Shown here one piece after another: positions 19,273-28,571 of a stretch of DNA of 64,000 nt (position 1 is its first letter; every line of letters starts with the position of its first letter). Source of the DNA: Hormoscilla sp. GUM202 (GTDB lineage: Bacteria; Cyanobacteriota; Cyanobacteriia; Cyanobacteriales; Desertifilaceae); NCBI GenBank assembly GCA_005518205.2, contig RFFC02000035.1, positions 1 to 64,000 on the forward strand, written 5' to 3'. Under the pieces are notes generated by a model. The model worked only from the letters and a program-made list of their open reading frames with translations. It searched no databases and was not told the origin of the DNA. A program made the translations under genes and the position numbers.

Positions 19273-19968
19273 GTGGCATCCGATCCTACATCAGTACGAG
19301 TCAGTAGCTATGTCGAATACCTGCCGGCAATCTTCCAGGAAGAACCTTTTGTCGGTCAATTTCTGCTAGCCTTTGAACAGATCTTAACAGGTCTACAGCC
19401 CCGGGATCCTAGCGCTCCGGCTCCAGAACAACCGGGCCTGGAAGAGTACGTCGATCGCCTGTATACTTACATGGCCCCAGGTCAAGCCAGTAGCGATAAA
19501 AATGTAGCCCCCGAAGAGTTTTTGCCTTGGTTGGCCAGCTGGGTTGCCCTGAGTTTGCGAGATGATTGGAGTACAGATTTCAAACGGAGATTGATTAGCA
19601 GTATGATCTCCCTGTACCGCCAGCGGGGTACTAAGGCAGGATTAAAGAAACTATTAGGGCTTTATACTCAGGAAAAGGTGGAGATTGACGAATTTGACGA
19701 AGTACCTTACTATTTTCAGGTAAAATTAACCTTAACAGACCTGGACGATCTCAGAAAGAAGGAAACCATAGCTCGGGCCCTCATAGACAGAGAGAAACCA
19801 GCACACACGTTTTATAATTTGCTGTTTCGGATTTCCACCATGCAAATCAACAATACTTACTACTGGCCCGAGGAAGTGAAAAGGGATGATTGGAGCGGAA
19901 AGGGAGTCACGGGTTTGCGGGTTGGTTGGAATACGATTCTCGGTACGGAAAATACTCCGGGCCTATAA
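19273..19968 (+). CDS. Baseplate/tail protein I (gpI family)
   Basis: 231 aa from GTG 19273. A GTG at 19261 is in frame but overlaps the AGGAGG box (19256-19261), so the later GTG, 11 nt downstream, is preferred. Family features: YVEYLPAIFQEEPFVGQFLLAFEQIL, YLPWLASWVALSLRDDW-type core (here FLPWLASWVALSLRDDW), and LISSMISLYRQRGTKAGLKKLLGLY. gpI-type proteins connect the J wedge to the fibres, matching its place between the J gene and the fibre gene. Confidence 0.88.
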   Translation: MASDPTSVRVSSYVEYLPAIFQEEPFVGQFLLAFEQILTGLQPRDPSAPAPEQPGLEEYVDRLYTYMAPGQASSDKNVAPEEFLPWLASWVALSLRDDWSTDFKRRLISSMISLYRQRGTKAGLKKLLGLYTQEKVEIDEFDEVPYYFQVKLTLTDLDDLRKKETIARALIDREKPAHTFYNLLFRISTMQINNTYYWPEEVKRDDWSGKGVTGLRVGWNTILGTENTPGL

Positions 19969-20007
19969 CAGATTAACATAGCAAGAGGAAACAAGAGGAG
20001 ACTCATT

Positions 20008-21606
20008 ATGGCAGACAAGCGACTCCGTTATTTCGACGGCCAATTTTTAAAAGACGATGATTTCATCGACGAACAGAAATATCACCTCGATCGGGAACGC
20101 CGGCCGTTAAAATGCTTAACAATTGCTGGAGTTTGTGAGGGTTTGACTGTTACAGATGGGTCCAAGAAGGAAGTAACTGTAGCGCCTGGGATGGCAATTG
20201 ATTCAGAAGGTCGGCAGATAGTACTGGAATCTCCGGAGGAAGTCGATCTGACCGGCTTTGTTCCCGAGACTGGACAAACCAAACAAGTGAATCTGTTCAT
20301 CGCCTACCACGAAGAACCCTCAGATATGACAAAGGAGGGTAGTCAGGGGAAGGGACGCTGGTATGAAAACCCCCAGATAACGGCATTGGAAGTAAGCGAA
20401 TCTCAGCCCTTAAGGGCCGTGAAGTTAGCCAAACTGACTGTAGAAGCAGATGGCGATGTGATAGTTGATGATAGCGTCTGCGAATATTCGGGCCTGCAAT
20501 TACCCAATGGGAATGGGGGGGCGACCTTGCGCTATCAGAGTGATGGGAAAGACAGTCGCCCAACCCTAAACAGCGATTTGACAGTGATTGGCAAACTGGG
20601 CATCGGCACCACCAGTACTCCAGATAAAAAACTACACGTCGAAAGTGGTGAATTGAAAGTTAAAGCAAATCACAGCTTGGACACTGCGGATATCGCGGCT
20701 TTCTATGCAAAGGATGGAACGGAGGGTATAGGCATAGGCAAAAACCGGCTCGAAGCGATCGGCAGTAATCCAAACCAAGATATCGAAATGCGCCCGAAAG
20801 GTACAGGTAAAGTAAAGGGATTTGGAGATTTGCAAGTAGAAAACGGCAAGACTATCAAGTTTGACGATCAAATGAGGCAAATGATTGACTTGGGGGATCC
20901 ATTAGTTGGTATTGGAATGCAGAGTAACACGCAATATTTTCGCACGAAAAAAAATTTTGCCTGGTATAAAGGGGGAAAGCATAATGACGGCGAACTGATA
21001 GCAGGGACCGGTACGGTACAGATGGTCATAAAGGATGGAAAAGTGGGCATCGGGAAGAACGACCCGATTACGAAATTAGATGTAGTAGGAACGGTAACAG
21101 CGACGTCGTTTGTTGGCGATGGCATAGTAGTGGCGGGAATAATAGTCATGTGGAGTGGGAAAATCTCGGAGATCCCAGATGGCTGGGCGTTGTGTAATGG
21201 TAAAAACAAAATGAAAGATGGCCGAATAGTACCGAATCTGACGAATCGATTTGTGCTCGGAAGGGAAAAGGATGAAGTAGAGGCAGCACGGTACGGAGGA
21301 CAGGACAAAATTGAGGTGAAGCTGGAAAACATGCCAAAACACATCCATGATGTCAACGGGCAGATTCCCCCGCACACCCACGAGATGGCGGTGAAGTATC
21401 GAATACATTATCACGAAGACAATAATCCGATAAATTCGGAGTATGTACTTGATGCAAATAAGAATGGTCCGATGAAGTTTGAAACAGGAAAGGCTCTACT
21501 GGGACAGGGCAATGGCATCAGGATGGCGGAGAAGCCTAAAGGAGAAGGCAAAGCTATAAATTTTACCCCAAGGTACTATTCACTGTGCTATATAATCAAG
21601 GTCTAG
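20008..21606 (+). CDS. eCIS tail fibre with C-terminal collar domain
   Basis: 532 aa. Residues 1-~180 are the conserved particle-binding part (LRYFDGQFLKDDDFIDEQKYHLDRER, VTVAPGMAIDSEGRQIVL). A repetitive fibre shaft follows with LGIGTTSTPDKKLHVESG and, later, VGIGKNDPITKLDVVGTV. The last ~150 residues are a phage tail-collar domain: VMWSGKISEIPDGWALCNG, PNLTNRFVLG, and a His pair (KHIHDV, PPHTHEM) like the metal-binding histidines of T4 gp12. It is likely to determine target binding. GAGGAG precedes the ATG. It ends the main structural operon. Confidence 0.9.
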   Translation: MADKRLRYFDGQFLKDDDFIDEQKYHLDRERRPLKCLTIAGVCEGLTVTDGSKKEVTVAPGMAIDSEGRQIVLESPEEVDLTGFVPETGQTKQVNLFIAYHEEPSDMTKEGSQGKGRWYENPQITALEVSESQPLRAVKLAKLTVEADGDVIVDDSVCEYSGLQLPNGNGGATLRYQSDGKDSRPTLNSDLTVIGKLGIGTTSTPDKKLHVESGELKVKANHSLDTADIAAFYAKDGTEGIGIGKNRLEAIGSNPNQDIEMRPKGTGKVKGFGDLQVENGKTIKFDDQMRQMIDLGDPLVGIGMQSNTQYFRTKKNFAWYKGGKHNDGELIAGTGTVQMVIKDGKVGIGKNDPITKLDVVGTVTATSFVGDGIVVAGIIVMWSGKISEIPDGWALCNGKNKMKDGRIVPNLTNRFVLGREKDEVEAARYGGQDKIEVKLENMPKHIHDVNGQIPPHTHEMAVKYRIHYHEDNNPINSEYVLDANKNGPMKFETGKALLGQGNGIRMAEKPKGEGKAINFTPRYYSLCYIIKV

Positions 21607-21660
21607 TGGCGAGAGGAAGGCAAAAGAGGAGGGAAACAGTGTGTTTGCCGGAGGAGGGGG

Positions 21661-21819
21661 GTGTGGTCAAAAGTAGTTGATAGTCATTTGTTGCCGATAA
21701 CTGTAGGGGCGACCGGCATTCTTGCGCAAATGATGACACCACAAGATAGATGTCCGCGCCCGTTTGCTTCGCCCTGCCCCCGCGAGGCTCTCCGGTGTAC
21801 CAACTGTTTTTGACCACAC
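21661..21819. mobile_element. MITE-like element with GTGTGGTCAAAA ends
   Basis: A 159-bp segment bounded by GTGTGGTCAAAAGTAGTTGA (21661-21680) and its near inverse CAACTGTTTTTGACCACAC (21801-21819). A perfect 12-bp direct repeat CCGGAGGAGGGG flanks it (21648-21659 and 21820-21831), as expected for a target-site duplication. It has no coding capacity. Similar TGTGGTCA ends occur at 22985, 55282 and 56275. Confidence 0.65.
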
Positions 21820-22054
21820 CCGGAGGAGGGGTGCGGGAGACCCAATGAGAGGATCCAAGCAGGGAGGGGCGGCATGCCTTAGCCGAGGACGAAAAGAAGA
21901 TATAATAGTTCAAAAGGTGCGACGTGCAAAGGGGTATGGAAGTAAAGAAGTGAGTGAAAAGAGAAAGGGAAAGGAAACGAAAACAAATCGCAGAATAAGC
22001 CCGAGGAAAAATGCCCGCGCACGGATCGTAAACACCACTGCGCACCCACATGCA

Positions 22055-22749
22055 CCAAAGGCGAAGATATTTACCAATGCGTGCCAATACGCACCAGTCA
22101 TCCATGAAGCGGACGTAAAAGCAGCCCAGTTCGGCCATCCGGTCATCCAATGGCTTTAAGTACAGAGCCCCCATCAGGGGTGATAAGGGACATCCGAGGG
22201 AGAACCCTGTTGGATATGGCGAACCCAACCGCCATCGTCAACCATTCGTCGCAGGTACTGGCGCAATAATTCCATTACCGCTTCGTCGTCCACATATTCG
22301 GATAACTGACGCAGGAGAATTTGGTGATTTATGGAAGCATAGTAACCTTTGACATCGGTGCGAAAGACAAAATCATAATCGCCGACCCTACGATCGACTT
22401 CCCGCACGGCACCCTTGAGACCGCCAGTCCCCGCCAGATGAAAGCAACGGTCGGATAAGTGGGGTTTCAGGTGAGCCGTCAAGACCAGGGTCATGGCTTT
22501 TAAGACCAAAGCATCCCGGGAATGCCACCATTGCACGGTCCGTTCCCGGCCAGTTATCAACCGCAATTCCCGAAAGCAATACTGTCCAGCCCGCAACAGT
22601 TGCTGTAAGCGCGGCTTTTCTTCGAGCCACCAGCGACGCAGGTGCCACACATCCCCATTATCGTGATAATGGGACCGGGTGCGACACAGCCATTCATAAG
22701 CTTGGTCGATAATTTCATCGGAGGCAATTTGGGCGATTAAGTCAGTCAT
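22055..22749 (-). pseudogene. Reverse transcriptase remnant (group II-like RT), frameshifted and truncated
   Basis: The minus strand encodes an RT N-terminal half beginning MTDLIAQIASDEIIDQAYEW, with catalytic motif A in FRTDVKGYYASINH. A 1-nt loss near 22204 shifts to the frame that carries FSLGCPLSPLMGALYLKPLDD and the polymerase box CFYVRFMDDW. Homology stops soon after (CVLARIGKYLR, about 22060), so the thumb and the remainder are gone. It is unlikely to be active. It sits downstream of the fibre gene in convergent orientation; no template/variable repeat pair was found, so there is no sign of diversity generation. Confidence 0.8.
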
Positions 22750-22803
22750 GAAAGATATTATAGCACTTTCTTAGTACGGCATCCACAAAATATAAGTTTG
22801 GTT

Positions 22804-23147
22804 GAGGTCAAAAACAGTATGTACGTAGCATGCCTCGCGAGTGGCCAGAAACCGGGTTTCTCGCAAGATTTTTGGTTGTTAACCAGAGATTGTCGCAGAA
22901 ACCCGGTTTCTTGTTGGCTTTGTTTGCAACAAGTCGTATCATATATTAGAGAAAAAATGCGTAAGCGCCCGACAACATCCTGGTGTGGTCAAAAACCATA
23001 AGTACGGGTATACCTCCCGTGGGGGTTCAGAAACCGGGTTTCTATCGAAATCTCTGTTTTTTGCCGTATAATGATTTAAGAAACCCGGTTTCTTGTCCGT
23101 TGTGTCCGTTGGCTATCTACAACTTGCGTAAGGGTCCGACAACATCA
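22804..23147. repeat. Two diverged tandem copies of a ~170-bp repeat containing AGAAACC(C)GGTTTCT palindromes
   Basis: Copies at about 22804-22979 and 22985-23147 both run from GGTCAAAAAC to TGCGTAAG-G-CCGACAACATC. Each contains the palindromes AGAAACCGGGTTTCT and AGAAACCCGGTTTCT, a motif dispersed in many filamentous cyanobacteria. Copy 1 palindromes lie near 22848 and 22897; copy 2 near 23031 and 23080. No coding potential. The second copy runs into the 3' end of the Rpn gene. Confidence 0.7.
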
Positions 23148-24152
23148 CGATCGTGCGTGTGGGTCGGGGACGGCGGGCGATCGGCCTATGGGAGACTCCA
23201 CCTCCGACAACCAATGCAACAAATTCTCAAGACTGTCGATCTCAAAAATTGCCTCGGTTAATGATTCCAAATCAGACATGGACAAACTTTCAACTTTATT
23301 GTTTATTTCCGCAGTCAATTCTCCAAATCGCTTTTCGATCAGACGCAATGCAAACGCGCGAGATCCATCAATAATACCTTCAGCACGTCCTTCAGCACGT
23401 CCTTCAGCACGTGCAACTTTACGAGCTTCCTCTGTAGCATAGTCTATCCGCCCTTTCTCATCTTGCAGCTGTATGGCGCGACGGATTACTTCCTCTGCTT
23501 CTTCTGGTGTCATATTTGCCAGCTTGGCAATCCTTGAGGCTTTCTCTATTGCTGTAATTTCTCCTAAATTCTCTGGGATTTCCTCGAACGCTGGCGCCTG
23601 GTTGATGAAATAAATCCATTTCTCTGCTAAGGTCCTCAGGTCTTTCAACTCTTTTTCAAATCTCGGCAATTCGACAAAGATAAGCTGCAATTCATGTTCA
23701 AGATTGGCTGAGGAATCTTCTTCGTCTTTGAACTGGAATTTATGGATTACTTTCGTGCTTTCGGGAAACAGAATAAAATCAGTGATTGTGACGGCGATAA
23801 CCGGGGATAACAGCAGGTAATTTTCTCCAGATTTTAACTGATTTGCATAGGCCTTGCACATGTTGTATGTTACCCGCTTGTGAAATGCCGATACCCTTGC
23901 TATCTGCATTTCAATTAGCACCGTTTTCCCACTCTTGAGTATGGCTCTAACATCCAAGTAACTGTCCTTTAATTTCTCAACCTCACCCGGGTTGTAAGGA
24001 TTGACAATGGTTAAGCTGTCAATTACGCTTTCTCCATTGTAGACGATCGCATTCAAGAAACTGATCAGAATATCCTCACTTTGGTCGGAGCCAAAGATTT
24101 TTTTGAAGGCGAAATCTACTTTGGGACTAATGAAGGTTTTCTTGGCTATCAC
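23145..24152 (-). CDS. Rpn-family PD-(D/E)XK nuclease/transposase-like protein
   Basis: 335 aa from a GTG with AGGAGA 6 nt upstream. N-terminal PKVDFAFKKIFGSDQSEDILISFLNAI and the catalytic-type stretch SYLDVRAILKSGKTVLIEMQIA are typical of recombination-promoting nucleases (PDDEXK_2). A short AEGRAEGRAEG tract is encoded by a 12-bp tandem repeat (23382-23417). The C-terminal helices (ALRLIEKRFGELTAEIN, LESLTEAIFEIDSLENLLHWL) resemble DUF4351. The last ~13 residues (GRSPAVPDPHARS) run into the neighbouring repeat and look accidental. Such genes occur in many copies in cyanobacteria; another type is at 62679. Confidence 0.85.
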   Translation of the reverse strand: MIAKKTFISPKVDFAFKKIFGSDQSEDILISFLNAIVYNGESVIDSLTIVNPYNPGEVEKLKDSYLDVRAILKSGKTVLIEMQIARVSAFHKRVTYNMCKAYANQLKSGENYLLLSPVIAVTITDFILFPESTKVIHKFQFKDEEDSSANLEHELQLIFVELPRFEKELKDLRTLAEKWIYFINQAPAFEEIPENLGEITAIEKASRIAKLANMTPEEAEEVIRRAIQLQDEKGRIDYATEEARKVARAEGRAEGRAEGIIDGSRAFALRLIEKRFGELTAEINNKVESLSMSDLESLTEAIFEIDSLENLLHWLSEVESPIGRSPAVPDPHARS

Positions 24153-25394
24153 TTTGTTCTCCTTATTTTATCGGTGCGGCCATTCCTGTCGGGATCCTCA
24201 AGGTTATGCAAGGATCCCATCCCATCCCGTGATGTTGGTGTTCGGGGCCGCGCCTAAGCAATTCAAAATTCTCTCATTCAGAATTCAAAATTTGGAAAGC
24301 CCCTTATGGCGAGGGTTTCAGCTCTAGGGCCTATGCAATTTAAATGCGCGACAGCTTATTCATAATATAACAATATTAACGAAAAAGCGATCGCGCCTGT
24401 GGTCAAAAGGCGATCGGGTCCAACTGGTCAAGGGAGGACTCGTTGTCGGTGCGATCGCATCCATCAATTTCACTTTTCCGTGGTCGAAGGCGATCTAATA
24501 CCGATCTGATCACCGTGTTTGCACTGCCATTAAGGATATATCCCAATCATATAACATCAAATAATGGATTTGTCAACCGTACAGAAGGAGGTAGCAAAAA
24601 AAATTGGGCATCTAGTCGGGCGATCGCCGGGGAGAAGAGGACCAAAAATGCGATCGGGGGGGACGGAAAAGCAAGGGTTTCCGGGGACCGGAGATCGCAG
24701 AAAGGAAAAAAGGCCATAAAAAGGGCAAATCTACCAAATTATCTATACTATACCAAACATGGCCAAATTGCGGAAAGAACGCAAGCTCGTAAAGTAAAAA
24801 GGAAAGATTAGCAATAAAAATGGGGGTAAAAAAGGCAGGAGATGAGAAAAATAAAAGTAACAAGGTGTAAAGATAAGAATATCTTATGGTTACGAGAGGG
24901 AAGATAAGCTGTGGTATAAAAATAGTAGGGATCCAAATGCTGAAACCCAAGAATCAATGAATTTCCCCATTTTGAATATGGTCACTGGCGACGATCGGGA
25001 CAGAAGGGCAAATTAAATGGTAAGATCTCCTTGCGGGCTCGTGGAAGTTCTTTCACCCAGTACGGAAGCTGGCGATCGGATATACCATCTTCAGGTACAT
25101 GTCCTGGTGCAGATTTTTCGCGCAGCGATCGCATGAGCGTAGAACCCCACCGAACGAGCGGGTAAAATGGGAACTGACTCATTATTCTCTTGAGGAAAGA
25201 CATGAGGGTGAGGGAAGTAGAACTGGCAGCAACGGAACGGGAAATTAACCCAGCGTAGATTTGAGCGGTACAATTTCTATACCGATACGAAAATCAAAGA
25301 TTCGAGAAGGTCGGTCCCGCCGACAAATTCTTTCATCTGTGCAGCAATTGAAATTAGATCTCACTGACCCTTACCACGACAATAAGATAAAATA
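24153..25394. other. 1.2-kb gene-free stretch with dispersed repeats
   Basis: No gene is supported; the longest frame (24443-24811) has A/G-biased composition and no relatives I know. Two repeat segments are visible. The stretch 24246-24360 (GAATTC-rich, then GGCCTATGCAATTTAA and CGACAGCTTA) recurs at 31547-31648 before the second cargo gene. The stretch 24762-24906 (CCAAATTGCGGAAAGAACGC ... GCAATAAAAAT) recurs at 34202-34333. The last ~140 bp form the leader of the next eCIS gene. Confidence 0.6.
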
Positions 25395-25820
25395 ATGACC
25401 GATTTAATTCTGATAACTGGCGATATAGCGGTGTACGACACCCTCTTTGCTCCGGCCACAGTTTTGTCGGTACAACCCGGTATTTTGGTTGGTACAGGCA
25501 CAAGCCAAGTCAGTGGGAAGTTCGTGTGTGTAGAGGGAGATGAAAAAACAGCCACGTTGATCGGTTGCGCCTATAAAACAGAGGCTTTTCCTACTATGGG
25601 CGCGGGTACCCTTGAGATTTTATCTCTGGGAGGGGATCAAAAAGCAATAAAAACTAAGTCGAACGGCAAACACGTATTGCTCAAAGGCAAAATTTTTAGC
25701 GCCAAGTTCACGGTAACAAAAAAAGCACAGTCAGCAGATGGGCTAGTTATCGATCCAGTCCCTATCTATTTTGGCCAAGGCAGATTCGAGACAGCCAATA
25801 ATACAGTTAAAGGAACCTGA
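25395..25820 (+). CDS. Small beta-rich eCIS protein, possibly PAAR-like spike tip
   Basis: 141 aa, predicted mostly beta strand with many Gly and Val: DIAVYDTLFAPATVLSVQPG, GTSQVSGKFVCVEGDEKTATLIGCAY, FPTMGAGTLEILSLGGDQ, NGKHVLLKGKIFSAKFTV. Compact all-beta proteins of this size in eCIS loci include PAAR-like tips (Pvc10 position). I do not see the diagnostic histidines or a clear PAAR repeat, so the call is tentative. It opens the group with the coiled-coil protein and the AAA+ ATPase, which supports an eCIS role. Confidence 0.5.
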   Translation: MTDLILITGDIAVYDTLFAPATVLSVQPGILVGTGTSQVSGKFVCVEGDEKTATLIGCAYKTEAFPTMGAGTLEILSLGGDQKAIKTKSNGKHVLLKGKIFSAKFTVTKKAQSADGLVIDPVPIYFGQGRFETANNTVKGT

Positions 25821-25849
25821 TCTAGAGTAGAATTAAAAGACTGTAGAAT

Positions 25850-26095
25850 ATGAAAGAACGACTACAAAAACGCCTCCAATCCCTGAAAGCAGAATATGAG
25901 GCGGGTGAAAAAATGCTAGCAGATCTAGAAACCAAGCAACAGAACCTGCAACAAACCCTGTTGCGGATCAGCGGTGCAATTCAGGTAATCGAAGAAGAAC
26001 TGGCCGACAGCGAGGAGAATGGTAACCCACCGTCGGCACCCGAGAGGACAGTTGAGGTCTCCCCACCGGTTGAGGTATCTGCCACTTCTGAGTAG
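25850..26095 (+). CDS. Small coiled-coil protein of the eCIS cluster
   Basis: 81 aa. Residues 1-~55 are a strong heptad coiled coil (LQKRLQSLKAEYEAGEKMLA, LQQTLLRISGAIQVIEEELA), followed by an acidic, Pro-rich tail (NPPSAPERTVEVSPPVEVSA). Small coiled-coil genes are frequent just before the AAA+ ATPase in eCIS loci, but their function is not established. It is 29 bp from the previous gene and 5 bp from the ATPase start, so clearly in the same operon. Confidence 0.7.
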   Translation: MKERLQKRLQSLKAEYEAGEKMLADLETKQQNLQQTLLRISGAIQVIEEELADSEENGNPPSAPERTVEVSPPVEVSATSE

Positions 26096-26100
26096 TTCAC

Positions 26101-28074
26101 ATGCTAAATCGGGAAAACTGGCAAGTACAGAACGAACGATACATGACCGCTGCCATCCGCTGGTTGCGACTGCTTTTATCTGCGAAAGGGCAACTAGAAG
26201 ATGTAACGGCATCTGACGTGGCCCAAGCAGAAAGGGAAATGGAGGCGGCGGCAGGGATCGAACCACCTCCCGCTTTCATCACCCTGGGACGGCAACTGGG
26301 TTTATCCCCCTTGGAAGGGGAAGTATTGCTGCTGTGTATGGCCGTGGAATTGCACGAGGAAATGAGCGATCTTTGTGCTTTAATTCAGGGGAAGCAGCGA
26401 AAATATCCGACCTTTGCCCTCGCTTTTTCTGTATTCGATCGCCCAACTTGGGATATTGTCGCACCGGAAGGCTCCCTGCGCTATTGGCGACTGATTGAAA
26501 TCACCCGATCGGGGAAGGATCCTTTAACCACCAGTCCGTTGCAGGCGGACGAAAGCATCGTTAACTATTGTCAAGGTCTGTACAATATAGACGATCGCCT
26601 GAGGGGGATAATTTCGCCCCTGAAACTGGAAAACCCCTTAACGGCGGACGGCAAACTGTATCTGGCCCCTTCCCAACAAGGGGCGGCAGATGCGATCGTC
26701 CGCAAGTTAACACAGCACCTCCAGCAGTCCCAGGTGGTGCAACTATTAGGGCTAGACCCGGGGAGCAAGAAGCTAGTATGTTGGCAGGTATGTGTTAGTA
26801 TAGGTCTACAACTATATCGTCTGCCTGTTACCAGACTGTCCGCAGATGGTCAGGAGTTAGAAACCCTCGCCCGTTTGTGGGAACGGGAAAGCAAACTTAA
26901 GCCCGTGGCCCTTTATCTAGAGGTCCAGTCCACCGAAGAGGACCTCACTAAGGCACAAAAGCAGGCAATGTCGAGATTTTTAGACAGCAGCAGTGGGATA
27001 TTTTTCCTGGAGGTGCGGGAAGCAACCTTAGCAATAGCAGGAGAAAGCTTCTCATTCGAGATCGCTAAGCCCAAGATAGGAGAACAAATTGCGGCTTGGG
27101 AAGGAGTCCTGGCGGGCGATCGCTCGACAGCGGTGCAGATAGCGGGACAATTTAACTTGAGTCTGGGCCAGATCGGGAAAATAGTCAAGGAAGTAGCCTC
27201 CAGTGAAGAGGAAGAAAGCAGTATCGAGGAGAAGCTTTGGCAGGGTTGTCGGGAAGTAACACGGCCCCAGTTTCACAATTTAGCCCAAGCAATAGAAGTG
27301 AAAGCCAGTTGGGATAATCTGGTATTGCCCCCAGCTGAAACCGAACTATTGCAGCAGATCGCCAACCAAGTGCGACAGCGTGGTAAAGTATATGAAGAGT
27401 GGGGATTCGAGCAACGGTTAAATCGCGGTCTGGGGATAAGTGCCTTATTTGCTGGGGAAAGCGGTACGGGTAAAACCATGGCCGCAGAGGTCATCGCTAA
27501 CGATCTGGGTTTATCCTTATATCGGATAGATTTGGCAACGGTGGTCAGCAAGTATATAGGAGAGACAGAGAAAAATCTCCGTAGTCTATTTGATGCAGCG
27601 GAGGATGGCGGCGCAATCCTATTTTTTGATGAAGCGGACGCCCTGTTTGGGAAGCGATCGGAAGTGCAGGACAGCCACGATCGCTATGCTAATATAGAAA
27701 TCAACTATCTGTTGCAGCGGTTGGAAGCCTATCGGGGCTTGGCGATATTGGCCACGAATATGAAAACGGCCCTGGATAAAGCATTTCTGCGGCGTTTGCG
27801 CTTTGTGGTAAATTTTCCCTATCCGGGAATTAGGGAACGAAAAGCCATGTGGGAGAAAGCCTTTCCGAAAGAAACTCCCACGGAAAATATAGACTGCGAT
27901 CGGCTGGCGAAGTTAAACTTAACAGGGGGGAACATTCATAATATAGCAATAAATGCGGCATTTATTGCCGCCCAAGGAGGAACGGCAGTGACGATGGCAT
28001 CGGTGTTAGGGGCGGCGCGGATGGAGTACCGGAAATTGGAGAGACAGATAAATGAAGCAGATTTTCGCGCTTAA
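26101..28074 (+). CDS. eCIS AAA+ ATPase (Pvc15/Afp15-like)
   Basis: 657 aa. Residues 1-~400 form the helical N-terminal part typical of eCIS-associated ATPases (TLGRQLGLSPLEGEVLLLCMAVELHEEMSDLCALIQG). The AAA+ module has Walker A GESGTGKT (452-459), Walker B ILFFDEADALFG (506-517), a TN sensor 1 (ILATNM) and an arginine finger region LRRLRF. In PVC/Afp systems Pvc15 is needed for assembly or cargo loading. It is the last gene of this group; the following 177 bp are a MITE-like foldback. Two presumed cargo genes lie next downstream. Confidence 0.93.
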   Translation: MLNRENWQVQNERYMTAAIRWLRLLLSAKGQLEDVTASDVAQAEREMEAAAGIEPPPAFITLGRQLGLSPLEGEVLLLCMAVELHEEMSDLCALIQGKQRKYPTFALAFSVFDRPTWDIVAPEGSLRYWRLIEITRSGKDPLTTSPLQADESIVNYCQGLYNIDDRLRGIISPLKLENPLTADGKLYLAPSQQGAADAIVRKLTQHLQQSQVVQLLGLDPGSKKLVCWQVCVSIGLQLYRLPVTRLSADGQELETLARLWERESKLKPVALYLEVQSTEEDLTKAQKQAMSRFLDSSSGIFFLEVREATLAIAGESFSFEIAKPKIGEQIAAWEGVLAGDRSTAVQIAGQFNLSLGQIGKIVKEVASSEEEESSIEEKLWQGCREVTRPQFHNLAQAIEVKASWDNLVLPPAETELLQQIANQVRQRGKVYEEWGFEQRLNRGLGISALFAGESGTGKTMAAEVIANDLGLSLYRIDLATVVSKYIGETEKNLRSLFDAAEDGGAILFFDEADALFGKRSEVQDSHDRYANIEINYLLQRLEAYRGLAILATNMKTALDKAFLRRLRFVVNFPYPGIRERKAMWEKAFPKETPTENIDCDRLAKLNLTGGNIHNIAINAAFIAAQGGTAVTMASVLGAARMEYRKLERQINEADFRA

Positions 28075-28087
28075 GCAAAAAAAATCA

Positions 28088-28264
28088 GGCGTTGCACATT
28101 TTTGGGATGATAGCAGCCAATTGTTAAAATTTGGCTTAGGCTAATTGCTAATTGAAAAGAGTAAATCGATATTGATGACTACAAATGACGATTCTCTTGC
28201 CCGCCATTGACAAGCCCGCAATTAGCAATTAGCAGCCCTCATCATCCCGTGGTTGTGCAACGCC
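28088..28264. mobile_element. MITE copy, GGCGTTGCAC family
   Basis: A 177-bp foldback. The left end GGCGTTGCACATTTTTGGGA (then TGATAG) is matched in inverse by CATCATCCCGTGGTTGTGCA (then ACGCC) at the right, and the inner CTAATTGCTAATTG / CAATTAGCAATTAG also pair. Related ends occur at 52355 (single end) and 53847-53994 (complete, with target duplication). No clear target duplication is visible for this copy. Confidence 0.65.
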
Positions 28265-28571
28265 GAAATTCAAAATTAAAGATATTGAAAGAACTTGAGA
28301 ACAAGGAATGCTTGACAGGTAGCCAGGGAAAAGTCATCATAGTTTAAACGGATAGGACAAGCATAACCGGTGGCGAAGGCACGGAGGGTAGGAAAACCAA
28401 AAAGAAAGACTTGACAGGCAGGGTGTGAAATGGCATCCTAGCTTGAAGGGATATTCCAACCGGTGGCGAAGGCACAGAGGGTAGCCCCTTCGGGTAGGAA
28501 GCAAAAAAAATTATGCTCGTGTAGCTCGTGTAGACAGTAGAATAGAATAGAAAAAAAGGAGAACGCTCATC
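28265..28571. promoter_or_regulatory. Leader of the first cargo gene, with a repeated block
   Basis: No gene. The block AACCGGTGGCGAAGGCAC is present twice (about 28366-28383 and 28459-28476). The stretch AAAAAGAAAGACTTGACAGG, then GGTGTGAAATGGC, near 28401-28435 is closely related to 34400-34430. CTTGAGAACAAGGAA near 28294-28308 recurs at 31596-31610 before the second cargo gene, so the two cargo genes share upstream as well as coding sequence. An AAAAGGAG ribosome site lies about 11 bp before the ATG. Confidence 0.5.

Noticed and set aside
790..21606. Prophage or type VI secretion system
   Set aside because: There are no capsid, portal, terminase, integrase or lysis genes, and no TssJLM membrane complex or ClpV. 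DUF4255, two sheaths, LysM initiator, AAA+ ATPase and DUF4157 cargo identify an eCIS.
20008..22749. Diversity-generating retroelement formed by the fibre gene and the nearby reverse transcriptase
   Set aside because: The RT is truncated and frameshifted, its motifs look group II-like, and I found no template/variable repeat pair with A-specific differences at the fibre 3' end.
22804..23147. CRISPR-like repeats from AGAAACC(C)GGTTTCT
   Set aside because: Spacing is irregular, the repeats are palindromes known as dispersed cyanobacterial repeats, and the intervening DNA is itself duplicated.
24443..24811. 122-aa protein gene
   Set aside because: Very basic, A/G-biased composition and overlap with a dispersed repeat that recurs at 34202-34333.
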